Positions 35,839-44,145 of a DNA stretch of 64,000 nucleotides are shown piece after piece (position 1 is the first letter of the stretch; each line of letters starts with the position of its first letter). Under the pieces are notes generated by a model. The model was not told the origin of the DNA, ran no database searches, and saw nothing but the letters and a program-made list of their open reading frames with translations. Origin of the DNA: a bacterium (lineage in GTDB: Bacteria > Spirochaetota > Leptospiria > Leptospirales > Leptonemataceae); the NCBI GenBank assembly GCA_024742665.1, contig JANSYA010000002.1:434001-498000 (forward strand). Direction: 5' to 3'. Position numbers and translations under genes: made by a program.

Positions 35839-36708
35839 ATGCTACCAATCTACCAGGAAGCGTTGAACGGAACGCTCAAAACGAAAACAGACGGCGTCCC
35901 AATGGACTTCCAGTTCAAGAACGCGACGGAAATCCCTCTGGTCCGATACTGGGTCGATCCGCAGGGTTTTCAAATCCACCCAGTAGTGATTCAGCCGGGG
36001 GCCACCACGTCGAAAGGAACCGGGAATTCTGGAGGAGCCTTCCTGTTTACGACCGAATACAGCGGAGCCTTCGTCGCCGCCCTCCGCCTGGAAGAAGGGC
36101 AGAACCTGTACGAAATCAGCTGCGATCTATTGTGTCAGCCGAACGACGTGGGCGATCTGCCCACGCCGCGGCCAAATCAGAAAAACCAGAATATCATTCC
36201 AGTGGATTCGCCGTCGGTCCTGGTCGGGTGCAACAAAGTCTTACACAAAAACGATAAGCGCATAACGCGCGAACAATTCTGGAAGCTCGGCGACGATTCA
36301 TTCTGTCTCGGACCGCTCGAAAAGCGCGCAGTCGGCTATAATACGACCAGCGGCATGCAGGACACCAGCTCCAGTCTCGACACGATCTCCGCTTCCGTCG
36401 GCGTGAGCGCTTCGGGGGGCTGGGGGGCGGTATCCGCCAGCGTATCTTCCAGCTTAAACTATACATCTACGACTTTTCAACAGGTGACAGTCTCGACCGA
36501 AACCACCCGCTACGAATCCGTAGAGCTGGAAAATAAGACGGATCGGCCGCAGGTATTCTATAAGTGGCAGCTCACTGACGTAATTACGATTTTCGGCGAC
36601 AACTACAAACCCGAAAGTTCAATCGTGCGAACGATCCAACCGCTCTTAATCGACGGCCCGTACAAGGTCGATGGAACTCCTTCGCAGATCGGCGATGCGA
36701 ATGCGTAG
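35839..36708 (+). CDS. Putative pore-forming or binding partner of the CdtB-like nuclease: VHL-beta-like front plus amphipathic Ser/Thr-rich segment
   Basis: 289 residues, no signal peptide. Residues 22-65 read MDFQFKNATEIPLVRYWVDP then QGFQIHPVVIQPGATTSKGT, very like the VHL beta-domain pattern (F-x-N-x-T..V..YWVD..G..L.PG). Residues 70-135 continue as strands, with Cys95, Cys99, Cys131 and Cys156. Residues 171-232 alternate small polar and hydrophobic residues (LDTISASVGVSASGGWGAVS and SVSSSLNYTSTTFQQVTVST), the composition of prestem loops in aerolysin/ETX-MTX2 beta-pore proteins; FYKWQLTDVITIFG is a following strand. I infer a secreted or released delivery or pore protein. GGAG seven bases before ATG fixes the start. 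The CdtB-like gene follows after 66 bp on the same strand. No relative was identified by search; an entirely different beta protein is possible. Confidence 0.5.
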   Translation: MLPIYQEALNGTLKTKTDGVPMDFQFKNATEIPLVRYWVDPQGFQIHPVVIQPGATTSKGTGNSGGAFLFTTEYSGAFVAALRLEEGQNLYEISCDLLCQPNDVGDLPTPRPNQKNQNIIPVDSPSVLVGCNKVLHKNDKRITREQFWKLGDDSFCLGPLEKRAVGYNTTSGMQDTSSSLDTISASVGVSASGGWGAVSASVSSSLNYTSTTFQQVTVSTETTRYESVELENKTDRPQVFYKWQLTDVITIFGDNYKPESSIVRTIQPLLIDGPYKVDGTPSQIGDANA

Positions 36709-36774
36709 TAGATTTAAGACGCGACGCTTGCGTATCACAGTCATGCGAAACCCGGGGGCCGGAGGAATACCACG

Positions 36775-37449
36775 ATGGCGGTGATGATCACCTGGAATAT
36801 GCAGGGCGGCAACGCCACGACCGAGAACAAATGGCATTCGTCAGTCTTCGCGATGTTGAACCAGGGGGGAGATGTTCTATGTCTGCAGGAGTGCGGACCT
36901 GTTCCGCCTTCGGCACAGCTGCTCCAGGCGGGCCTGTGCGGGAATTCTAATTTCAGCTTCTACTATTCGCACCGCTATCGCTACATCAGTTTTTATCACT
37001 GGGATCTAAACGGCAACCGGGTCAACCTGGCGATCGTTTCTAAGGTCGAGCCGACTGAATGGCGCTGTCTGGTTCCGGTCGGGGGTCCGATCTGGCGTCC
37101 CGTGATCGGCGCCCGCATTCAGGGCCACTGGTACTTTTCGCTGCACTGCATCAGCCCGGGAGGCGCCGACGGGCCAGGGCTGATCGGCGCGATCATCGAC
37201 GACCTGGGGGACGCCCCGTGGATCGCCGGCGGAGATTACAATCGCGAGCCAGTCCCGCCAATAACTGCCCCGAACGCAATTGCGCCGCCGCTGCTGTGTC
37301 CAACCAAAGACTACCTCCCAACATACAAAATGCTGAACCCAACGCGATTATTCGACTACGCCTACTGCAATTACGCCGTGTATGAAGGCACCGTATTGGA
37401 TTTATTGATCATGTCGGACCACCGCGCCGTATCCTTTGGACTGGGTTAA
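36775..37449 (+). CDS. CdtB-type DNase-I-fold nuclease (cytolethal distending toxin subunit B homologue)
   Basis: 224 residues of the exonuclease-endonuclease-phosphatase fold. The CdtB signatures are clear: ITWNMQGGNATTENKW (residues 5-20), DVLCLQECGPVPPSA with metal-binding Glu39, NRVNLAIVSK (Arg82), GGPIWRPVIG (Arg108), SLHCISPGG (His124), AGGDYNRE (Asp154, Asn156) and SDHRAVSFG (Asp215, His216), each in the order of true CdtB proteins. These residues carry the DNase/phosphatase activity in known family members. Unlike those it has no Sec signal peptide: the fold begins at residue 4. GGAGG nine bases before ATG 36775 fixes the start. No CdtA, CdtC, PltA or PltB gene is near; the partner is the VHL/pore-like gene upstream. 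A plain sphingomyelinase or inositol phosphatase is less likely because of the TWNMQG..TE.KW motif. Confidence 0.8.
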   Translation: MAVMITWNMQGGNATTENKWHSSVFAMLNQGGDVLCLQECGPVPPSAQLLQAGLCGNSNFSFYYSHRYRYISFYHWDLNGNRVNLAIVSKVEPTEWRCLVPVGGPIWRPVIGARIQGHWYFSLHCISPGGADGPGLIGAIIDDLGDAPWIAGGDYNREPVPPITAPNAIAPPLLCPTKDYLPTYKMLNPTRLFDYAYCNYAVYEGTVLDLLIMSDHRAVSFGLG

Positions 37450-37554
37450 TACAGATCGCGCGCATTTGCGCATGCTCTGCCTCGACTCTCCCGCTTTGCT
37501 TTCGGGAATCCAAATTCGCTCGACCCAGACGGGCGCGCTGCACTTTCTGTTTTC

Positions 37555-38736
37555 GTGAGCAGTCCCGAAGATTATATTCTGCCCCGCATCCGGGCCATGC
37601 ACGGCTACACGCCGGGCCTGCAGCTGAACGATCCTGAAATCATCAAGCTGAATACGAACGAGAATCCCTTTCCCGTTTCTCCGGCCGTACACGACGCGAT
37701 TGACGCCGCTCTGAAAAACGACCGCCTGCATTTGTATCCGGAGCCGCGTTCCTTCGAACTGCGCACGGCGGTCGCCAGGCACTACGGCCTGCCGGTGGAT
37801 CGCGCGCTGATCGGCAACGGCTCCGATGAAGTTCTGACGATCCTCTTTCGCAGCCTGCTCGAAGCCGGCGACGAAATCGTCACAGCCTGGCCGACCTATA
37901 GTCTCTATCCGACGCTGACGGAAATTCTCGGCGCGAAAGTCGCGGCGATCGACGTTCGCGAAGACTGGCAGATGGATTTGCCGGCGATGCTTGAAAAGAT
38001 GCGAGACGGCAACGAGGCGAAGGCGACGGAATCGAAATCGCATACCGCGAATTCGGGGGCGGAAGACGCGCCGCGCCGGCCTCTGGCGATCATTACGAAT
38101 CCCAACGCGCCGACGAGTCTGATTGAAGCGCGCGAAAGCGTTTTGAATTTCGCAAACGAAAACCCCGCCCTGACTCTCGCGGACGAAGCCTACGCCGACT
38201 TCGGCGACGCCTCGGTCGCCCGGCACGCCGGCAGCGAGGACTATCCGCGGCTGCTGGTCTGCGGCACATTCAGCAAGACCTATAGCCTGGCCGGCGGTCG
38301 GGTCGGCTGGCTGCTCGCCCATCCCGCGATCATCGCGGAGCTGGACAAAGTCCGCGATTCCTATAATATCAACCGACTGACGCAAACGGCGGCGCTCGCG
38401 GCTCTGCACGATCAGGAAGAGCTGCGCCGGCGAATCGCAGTGATCAAAGATACGCGGGCTTATACGATCGAGGAACTCGCCCGCCTGGGTTTCGCGACGC
38501 TGCCCGGGCAGGCCAATTTTATCTTCACGCGTCCTCCGGCAAATTTCGCGGGAGGCAAGAATCCCGACGGCTCTCCGGCCCAATCGGTCGGCGAATGCTG
38601 CTATCAGCATCTGCGGGAACGCAAGATTCTGGTGCGTCATTTTCCGGGACCGCGCACCGGCGATTTTCTCCGAATCACAATCGGCACCCGCGAGCAGATG
38701 GAGCGCCTGGTGGCTGTTGCCGCCGAATTCGTTTGA
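37555..38736 (+). CDS. hisC: Histidinol-phosphate aminotransferase
   Basis: PLP enzyme of histidine synthesis. IKLNTNENPFPVSPAV opens the fold; GNGSDEVLT binds the cofactor phosphate; NPNAPTS and LADEAYADF are the aspartate and substrate strands; FSKTYSLAGGRVGW holds the Schiff-base Lys. A Lys/Glu/Ala-rich insert (about residues 145-175) widens a loop. A GTG start at 37555 opens the frame. Other class I/II aminotransferases with the same fold are possible, but the TNENP start fits HisC. No other his gene is in the window. Confidence 0.88.
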   Translation: MSSPEDYILPRIRAMHGYTPGLQLNDPEIIKLNTNENPFPVSPAVHDAIDAALKNDRLHLYPEPRSFELRTAVARHYGLPVDRALIGNGSDEVLTILFRSLLEAGDEIVTAWPTYSLYPTLTEILGAKVAAIDVREDWQMDLPAMLEKMRDGNEAKATESKSHTANSGAEDAPRRPLAIITNPNAPTSLIEARESVLNFANENPALTLADEAYADFGDASVARHAGSEDYPRLLVCGTFSKTYSLAGGRVGWLLAHPAIIAELDKVRDSYNINRLTQTAALAALHDQEELRRRIAVIKDTRAYTIEELARLGFATLPGQANFIFTRPPANFAGGKNPDGSPAQSVGECCYQHLRERKILVRHFPGPRTGDFLRITIGTREQMERLVAVAAEFV

Positions 38737-38964
38737 AAGACGGCCGCAATTCGCCTCAGACCATGGAATACGCCGGCTGAAACCGCGCCCTCCGGCCTGG
38801 ATCTCCCGCCCGGCGCCTCGGTCGGCGTCTGCGATACATTCAAAACTGTTCTGACTGGCCAGTCTGAATATTTGTATTTACTTATAGAGCGGGGATATGG
38901 AATCAGGAATTCGGCTTTGTCGGCTGCTTGTGCTGTCCTGCGGCGGTCTTGAGGGGTGAATATT

Positions 38965-40239
38965 ATGTCAGATGCTTCGAATATGAATTCCAGCGATTCG
39001 GGCGGATCATCCGGCAGCGAATTCCAGCTCGATAAAATTGAAGACGCCATCGCCGACATCCGCGACGGCAAGCTGATCATCGTCGTCGACGACGAAGACC
39101 GCGAAAACGAAGGCGATTTTCTCACCGCCGCTCACAACGTTACGCCCGAAATCATTAACTTTATGGCCACCCACGGCCGCGGACTGATCTGCGCGCCCCT
39201 GACCAACGAACGCTGCGAAGAACTCGAACTGCAGATGATGGTCACGAATCCGAACAATACCGCCGTTTACGAAACGCCCTTCACGATCTCCGTCGACCTG
39301 CTGGGCAACGGCTGCACGACGGGCATCTCCGCGTCGGACCGTTCGAAGACGATCCAGGCTCTGATCGATCCGAAAACGCGCCCCGGCGATCTCGGTCGAC
39401 CGGGTCACATCTTTCCGCTCCGGGCCCGGGCTGGCGGCGTTTTGCGTCGCGCCGGTCATACCGAAGCGACAGTGGATCTCGCGCGGCTGGCGGGCTTCGA
39501 AGAGGCGGGCGTGCTCGTGGAAATCATGAACGAAGACGGCACGATGGCCCGCTTGCCGGACCTGATGGAAATCGCGAAACGCTTTGATTTAAAAATCATT
39601 TCGATTAAGGACCTGATCGAATACCGCCTGCGCCACGACACCCTGATCGAAGAAGTCATCGACGTGGCCATGCCGACCGACTACGGCAATTTCGAACTCG
39701 TCGCCTTTCGCCAGAAAGACACGGGAGAGATCCACCTGGCTTTACGCAAAGGCGAGTGGGAAGAAGGCGAACCGGTGCTCGTGCGCGTGCACTCTTCGTG
39801 CGTCACCGGCGATATCTTTGGATCGTGTCGCTGCGACTGCGGCGGCCAATTGCACAAGGCCATGCAGCTCGTCGATCGCGAAGAGAAAGGCGTTGTCTTA
39901 TATATGCAGCAGGAAGGGCGCGGCATCGGCCTGATCAACAAACTGCGCGCGTACAAGCTGCAGGAAGGCGGGCTCGATACCGTCGAAGCGAATCTCAAGC
40001 TCGGCTTCAAGATGGACGAACGCGATTACGGCGTCGGCGCTCAGATCTTGCGCGCGCTTGGCATTTCAAAGATGCGTCTGATTTCGAACAATCCCAACAA
40101 ACGCGCGGCGATCATGGGCTACGGCCTGGAGATCGTCGAGAAGGTTGCGCTGGAAGTAGAAGCCAACGAACACAATCGCCAGTACTTACAGACCAAGCGC
40201 GATAAGATGGGCCACGAAATCATGAAGGGCGACGCCTGA
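38965..40239 (+). CDS. ribBA: Bifunctional DHBP synthase/GTP cyclohydrolase II
   Basis: Feeds both branches of riboflavin synthesis. The N-terminal RibB domain has [19 protein letters not shown] and the DRENEGD metal site, LCAPLT and [13 protein letters not shown]. The C-terminal RibA domain has [20 protein letters not shown] with three zinc Cys, and [18 protein letters not shown]. Length 424 is normal. ATG at 38965 is preceded by GAGGGG at good spacing; the nearby GTG at 38956 would place that site inside the gene. A Ser/Gly-rich 20-residue N-terminal tail is unusual. The 219-bp leader (38737-38955) has no visible FMN riboswitch core. Confidence 0.95.
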   Translation: MSDASNMNSSDSGGSSGSEFQLDKIEDAIADIRDGKLIIVVDDEDRENEGDFLTAAHNVTPEIINFMATHGRGLICAPLTNERCEELELQMMVTNPNNTAVYETPFTISVDLLGNGCTTGISASDRSKTIQALIDPKTRPGDLGRPGHIFPLRARAGGVLRRAGHTEATVDLARLAGFEEAGVLVEIMNEDGTMARLPDLMEIAKRFDLKIISIKDLIEYRLRHDTLIEEVIDVAMPTDYGNFELVAFRQKDTGEIHLALRKGEWEEGEPVLVRVHSSCVTGDIFGSCRCDCGGQLHKAMQLVDREEKGVVLYMQQEGRGIGLINKLRAYKLQEGGLDTVEANLKLGFKMDERDYGVGAQILRALGISKMRLISNNPNKRAAIMGYGLEIVEKVALEVEANEHNRQYLQTKRDKMGHEIMKGDA

Positions 40240-40245
40240 GGGCGC

Positions 40246-40971
40246 TCACTCCCGGACACAACGCGCGTCATCATATGTACGTTCTAGAACGGGCTTCGCT
40301 CCGTCTTCAATGAGACGCCAGCGGCTCCTTTGCCACATCGGAAAGCTAAGTTGAAACAGCTTCCCGCGAATATCCAGGTATTTGACACCCGCGCCCGAGT
40401 AACTATCGTCCGGACGATATGAGGTTACGCTCTGGCCACCCGCCCCGAATACGAAAACGAAGTTTCCTGAATCGCTCCGACATCGCCAGCGCCCTACGAG
40501 CCGCTGCGTTTCAAAATGCAATGCGATTCGATCCAGAACAATCGCATCGAGCGCCGCCTGCGTCGCTTTTTTCCCGGGCGCCAGCAACGCGCAGGAAATT
40601 GGCGGGCCCTCCTTGAAATACATATAAATTTCTCTCTTCGAAGACCCGGAGGGCGAAGGCCTGAAAGTCGCAACCTCATCGCTTGAGAATTGAAGCTGGG
40701 TCGTACCCGCATAATAAACATCTGCGAGCAGACCGAACCTGCGCTTTCCGATCAGGCGGCCCGATTCAGGATCGCGAAAATACTCGGCTTCGTATCTACT
40801 TCTGCTGTCTATGACCAGGTACGAGGCATGCCCGGGGCTCCGACAATCCCAGAGACCCTGCAATTCACTTTCTTCAACACGGCCCGATCCGGGATACTCA
40901 GAATAGACCGCGCCAGTCAGCGTAAAACCCACGGAGCAGATCAAGAAGCCGAGAAATCCAGCGCGCACCAT
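40246..40971 (-). CDS. Secreted protein with duplicated lipocalin-like half, unknown
   Basis: A signal peptide (MVRAGFLGFLICSVGFTLTG, residues 1-22) sends it out of the cytosol. Two similar halves begin ELQGLWDCRSPGHASYLVID and RLVGRWRCRSDSGNFVFVFG, each with L-x-G-x-W-x-C-R-S, and continue with strands and YRPDD or YFRDPESG turns, so it looks like an internal duplication of a small lipocalin-like barrel. One half has Cys43, the other Cys170 or so. It is 33 bp downstream of the receiver gene on the same strand. I do not recognise a family. Confidence 0.6.
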   Translation of the reverse strand: MVRAGFLGFLICSVGFTLTGAVYSEYPGSGRVEESELQGLWDCRSPGHASYLVIDSRSRYEAEYFRDPESGRLIGKRRFGLLADVYYAGTTQLQFSSDEVATFRPSPSGSSKREIYMYFKEGPPISCALLAPGKKATQAALDAIVLDRIALHFETQRLVGRWRCRSDSGNFVFVFGAGGQSVTSYRPDDSYSGAGVKYLDIRGKLFQLSFPMWQRSRWRLIEDGAKPVLERTYDDARCVRE

Positions 40972-41004
40972 CCCGACCAGAGGACACGCGCCAGGCGATT
41001 GCAG

Positions 41005-41382
41005 TCAACGATTTTGAGTCGAAGCGCTCACCGATTGCAAGGCGTCCAGCACGCTTGATTTCGTAACCGGCTTCTGAACAAAGGCGTCCGCGCCCGCGGC
41101 CAGGGCGTCTCGCGCGTCTTCAATGTCGCCGCCGTTTAATACGACGATGTAGACGCCGTGATCCTGGCGCCGGGCGGCCTTGCGAATATCGACGATGGCC
41201 GCGGCGCCGCCGACGTAGGGCATAAGCAGGTTTACGAAGACCGCGCCCGGTTTTTCGCGTTCGAATTTTTCGACGCCCTCGGGCGCGCTTGAAGCCAGGA
41301 TAGCGTCATGCCCCGCGTTTCGCAGAGTGCAGGCAACGGCGTTGCGTTCTGCGATATCGTCATCCACGATGAGTACTTTCAT
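41005..41382 (-). CDS. Stand-alone receiver domain without phospho-acceptor (pseudo-receiver)
   Basis: CheY-like fold of 125 residues: KVLIVDDDIAERNAVACTLR with the acidic cluster Asp7-Asp9, and FVQKPV with the conserved Lys-Pro. The phosphorylation position reads GAVFVNLLMP, with Asn51 in place of Asp; the switch Ser/Thr position reads VVLNGGD, with Asn too. It cannot be phosphorylated in the usual way and more likely acts as a docking or constitutive domain. ATG at 41382 is preferred to the upstream 41403. It is divergent from the ODP-adenylate cyclase genes, so it may be part of that circuit. Confidence 0.8.
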   Translation of the reverse strand: MKVLIVDDDIAERNAVACTLRNAGHDAILASSAPEGVEKFEREKPGAVFVNLLMPYVGGAAAIVDIRKAARRQDHGVYIVVLNGGDIEDARDALAAGADAFVQKPVTKSSVLDALQSVSASTQNR

Positions 41383-41581
41383 TGTTCGCGGCCCCTCCCG
41401 CATCTTACTACATTTGACGGAATCCGCAACGAGAATCCACCCAGGACCGATCGAACTATCTTATATCGAGACTAAAAATCAAGTCGTAAGAATTCGCGAA
41501 GCCTTTTATAATAAAACGATACAGCCTCGACTGCCTCTTTTAGCTGACGCCGAAATCAAGTTATGATATTAGTCATACAAG

Positions 41582-42499
41582 ATGCACGACGAATGCAAGT
41601 TCGCATCGCGCGAAACAGTGCGAGGGTTTTCGGAAAAAGAGAAACAACAGATGCAGTCCGATACCAACTCACCGAAAACAAATCCGGCGGCGAATCCAGC
41701 TGCCAATCCCGCCCAGGACCTGGAGCTCGACATCGACGCGAACTACGCCGTCGAGATTGCGCCGGACGTCTACTGGGTCGGCTTCTACGATCAGCACGAA
41801 CAGCTGCATTGCAATCCGTATCTAATTCGCCACGATGGAGATAGTATTCTGATCGATCCGGGCTCGGTGCCGGACTTCCCGGTTGTCGCGCGCAAAGTTT
41901 TTTCGATTATTCCGGCGGAGTCGATCTCGACTTTTATTTTGCAGCACCAGGATCCGGACCTCTGCGCCGCGGTTCCCATCTTCGAAGACCTGAAACCTGA
42001 CTATCATCACAAAGTCATCTCGGTGCAATCTACTTCGTACTTCGTCCACCACTACGGAGTCAAAGGCGAGCTCATTCGACTATCGCTCTCGGCCGGCGAA
42101 GCCTATGAATATGAAACAGGCAGCGGCCGGAAACTGCAATTCTATTGGACGCCCTATGCGCACTCCTTCGGCGCGATGATGACCTTCGACGTCGCCTCGG
42201 GTTGCTTATTTACCAGCGATATACTGGGCGGGCTGGGCGCGGAGTGGGAGCTGTACCACAACGATCAGGCGCTGGACAATATGAAATCTTTTATGCAGCT
42301 GATCATGCCGAGCAATCAGGTTCTGCGCTACAGCCTGCGTTTGATCGAGCAAGTCGGAGCGCGCTTGATTTGCCCCCAGCACGGACAGATCATCCAGGCC
42401 GAAGATCTGCCGCGCATCGTCGAGTCGCTGTGGGACCTGCCCTGCGGCATGGATTTGATCGACGATCCGATTTTACGAAACCTGCGGGGACTCGCATGA
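41582..42499 (+). CDS. ODP-type diiron metallo-beta-lactamase-fold protein
   Basis: Predicted oxygen or redox sensor. The fold is opened by YAVEIAPDVYWVGFYD; the motifs FILQHQDPDL (HxDxD variant of the ODP family), TPYAHSFGAMMTFD, CLFTSDILGG and CPQHGQII supply the metal ligands. ODP (oxygen-binding diiron) proteins act in chemotaxis and signalling, for example in Treponema. An Asn/Pro/Ala repeat (PAANPAANPA) opens the chain. ATG at 41651 (MQSDTNSP) is an alternative start. The stop overlaps the adenylate cyclase start (ATGA), so the two are co-translated and probably bind each other. Confidence 0.82.
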   Translation: MHDECKFASRETVRGFSEKEKQQMQSDTNSPKTNPAANPAANPAQDLELDIDANYAVEIAPDVYWVGFYDQHEQLHCNPYLIRHDGDSILIDPGSVPDFPVVARKVFSIIPAESISTFILQHQDPDLCAAVPIFEDLKPDYHHKVISVQSTSYFVHHYGVKGELIRLSLSAGEAYEYETGSGRKLQFYWTPYAHSFGAMMTFDVASGCLFTSDILGGLGAEWELYHNDQALDNMKSFMQLIMPSNQVLRYSLRLIEQVGARLICPQHGQIIQAEDLPRIVESLWDLPCGMDLIDDPILRNLRGLA

Positions 42500-43584
42500 A
42501 TTCCGGCAAGGCTCCCGGATCCGGCCACGTCGTGCGCACGGTTCGCCACTCCGATGCTTTAATATCCGGCGACGACGCCGAGAAGCAGCGGAGCGCCATC
42601 CAGCAAACGGAAGAATACTATCGCGCTCTGAGTCGCATCTATCGCTTTCGCAATAAAGAGGCCATGCTGCGCGAATTACTCAAGCACCTGGCCGATTCGG
42701 ATCGCAACCAGCTCGCCGCCGAGAAACGCAAGGCCGATCTCTTGCTGAATAATATCCTGCCGTCGTACATGATTCAGGAACTCAAGAAACACGGCCGCGT
42801 TCCCCCCGCGCATCACGAGAACGCGTACATTTTGATTACGGACTTCGTGGGTTTTTCTTCGATCAGCCGATATATGAGCCCGCGCGAACTCTTGCGCGAG
42901 CTCACGATCTACTTCGACGCCTTCGAAGAAATCTGCGAAACCTACGGCCTGGAAAAAGTCAAAACCATCGGCGACTCGCTGCTGTGCGTCGGCGGGGTTC
43001 GCAAAAAATCGCGCACGACCCACATCGACTCGGTTCTCGCGGCGATGGAGCTCCTGCGATTCACCTATCGCCGTAAGAAAGAAAAGCAGGCCCGCGGAGA
43101 CGACGCCTGGGGCATGCGCGTAGTAGTACACTGCGGACCTCTGGTCGCCGGCGTCGTCGGACATTCGAAAATCGCCTTCGACATCTGGGGCCATTCCGTA
43201 AACGTCGCTTCTCGAATTGAAACGGTAGCGCGCGAAGGCGTGATCACGACCTCCGAGGCGATGTACCAAAAGATCCGCGACTTTTTCGACTGCTCGTTTG
43301 AAGGCGAACACGAGCTCAAAGGCACCGGCCGTTCCGATCTATTCACAGTCAACGGGCTCCGTCCCGAATTCACGCCGGAGGATCCGGAAGGTTCTTCGCT
43401 ATACAACGACCGCTTTGAAACGCTCTACGATTCCGTGGCGATGGGACATCACGTGATGCGCAAAGACGCCAGATATCACATCGTAAAAAAGAAAGGCGTG
43501 GATTTACCGCCGGGCGTAAAACAAAAGCGGCGCAAGCGATTGAGTCCCGAAAGGGCGCCGACCGATTCTGAAAGCGAGACGTGA
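42496..43584 (+). CDS. Class III adenylate cyclase, soluble
   Basis: Makes cAMP. The catalytic domain starts NNILPSYMIQELKKHG and then ILITDFVGFSSISR (first metal Asp), KVKTIGDSLLCVGG (second metal Asp and adenine-specific Lys), HCGPLVAGVVGHSK and DIWGHSVNVASRIE (adenine-specific Asp, transition-state Asn and Arg). About 90 residues in front form a helical coiled-coil-like part (AMLRELLKHLADSDRNQ). No membrane segment. A basic C-terminal tail (KKGVDLPPGVKQKRRKR) may bind nucleic acid or membrane. ATG at 42496 overlaps the ODP stop; the longer open frame from 42145 lies inside that gene and is shadow. Confidence 0.93.
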   Translation: MNSGKAPGSGHVVRTVRHSDALISGDDAEKQRSAIQQTEEYYRALSRIYRFRNKEAMLRELLKHLADSDRNQLAAEKRKADLLLNNILPSYMIQELKKHGRVPPAHHENAYILITDFVGFSSISRYMSPRELLRELTIYFDAFEEICETYGLEKVKTIGDSLLCVGGVRKKSRTTHIDSVLAAMELLRFTYRRKKEKQARGDDAWGMRVVVHCGPLVAGVVGHSKIAFDIWGHSVNVASRIETVAREGVITTSEAMYQKIRDFFDCSFEGEHELKGTGRSDLFTVNGLRPEFTPEDPEGSSLYNDRFETLYDSVAMGHHVMRKDARYHIVKKKGVDLPPGVKQKRRKRLSPERAPTDSESET

Positions 43585-43639
43585 ACTTGAATCCGAGGGC
43601 GAACGACGGTCTACGAAATGCGGACCTGACGCGAGCGAA

Positions 43640-44098
43640 TCAGCCGCCGCGTTTTTCGAGGATCGAAAGCGCGACTTCGCGCAGCGAGGGCGCGACGGAA
43701 ATCGGAATCATGCCGTCTTCGTCGACGGCTTCGTAGTCGAGTTCGGGAGCCGGGGCGTCGGCCAGCTCGGAGGAGAATTCGGGCATGACGCCGCCTCCGT
43801 CGTTCAGACCGAACTTTTTTCGCGACTCTTCGCGAATTTTATCTTTGCCAAGCCAGGTGCCGAGCGCGCCGATCATCCGGCGATGCAGGTCGTCGATCTT
43901 CTTCTGGTCGCCGGCTTTCTTATAGTAGCCGTACGCAAGCAGCGGGAGTCGGCGTTCGTACATATAGTAGTCGCCGATGCGAATCAGACCGTCTTTGTAC
44001 TCCGCCTGAGTAAAAAGCTCGCGAGCACGGGGATAATCGCCTTCGTTGAAAGCGCGATTGCCTTCGCGGATTTTTTCGGCACGCAGTGAGGAGTCCAT
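43640..44098 (-). CDS. Small TPR-like protein
   Basis: A soluble 152-residue protein. The first 85 residues have two helix pairs, REGNRAFNEGDYPRARELFT and IGDYYMYERRLPLLAYGYYK, with TPR spacing and the Gly-Asp-Tyr turn. The C-terminal half is acidic (ELADAPAPELDYEAVDEDGM) and ends with a helix, SLREVALSILEKRG. It could be an adaptor. ATG at 44098 (MDSSLRAEKI) is preferred to the upstream 44137. It is convergent with the adenylate cyclase and upstream of nothing on its own strand except after 60 bp. Confidence 0.65.
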   Translation of the reverse strand: MDSSLRAEKIREGNRAFNEGDYPRARELFTQAEYKDGLIRIGDYYMYERRLPLLAYGYYKKAGDQKKIDDLHRRMIGALGTWLGKDKIREESRKKFGLNDGGGVMPEFSSELADAPAPELDYEAVDEDGMIPISVAPSLREVALSILEKRGG

Positions 44099-44145
44099 AG
44101 CTACTGAATCTATCGGTCGATTCCGGGATTCGGTCAAGCAGATTG

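Noticed and set aside
36775..37449. Sphingomyelinase or inositol phosphatase reading of the nuclease
   Set aside because: Same fold, but the TWNMQG..TE.KW, RVNLAIVS and RPVIG motifs are specific to CdtB.
37402..38640. Long open frame on the minus strand (412 codons)
   Set aside because: Antisense of hisC; no domain, Arg/Gln-rich as expected of a shadow.
38737..38955. FMN riboswitch before ribBA
   Set aside because: No GGGTGAAATTCCC-type core or matching hairpins were visible in the leader.
42145..42495. Upstream part of the adenylate cyclase frame
   Set aside because: Lies inside the ODP gene in another frame; the ATGA overlap at 42496 is the natural start.
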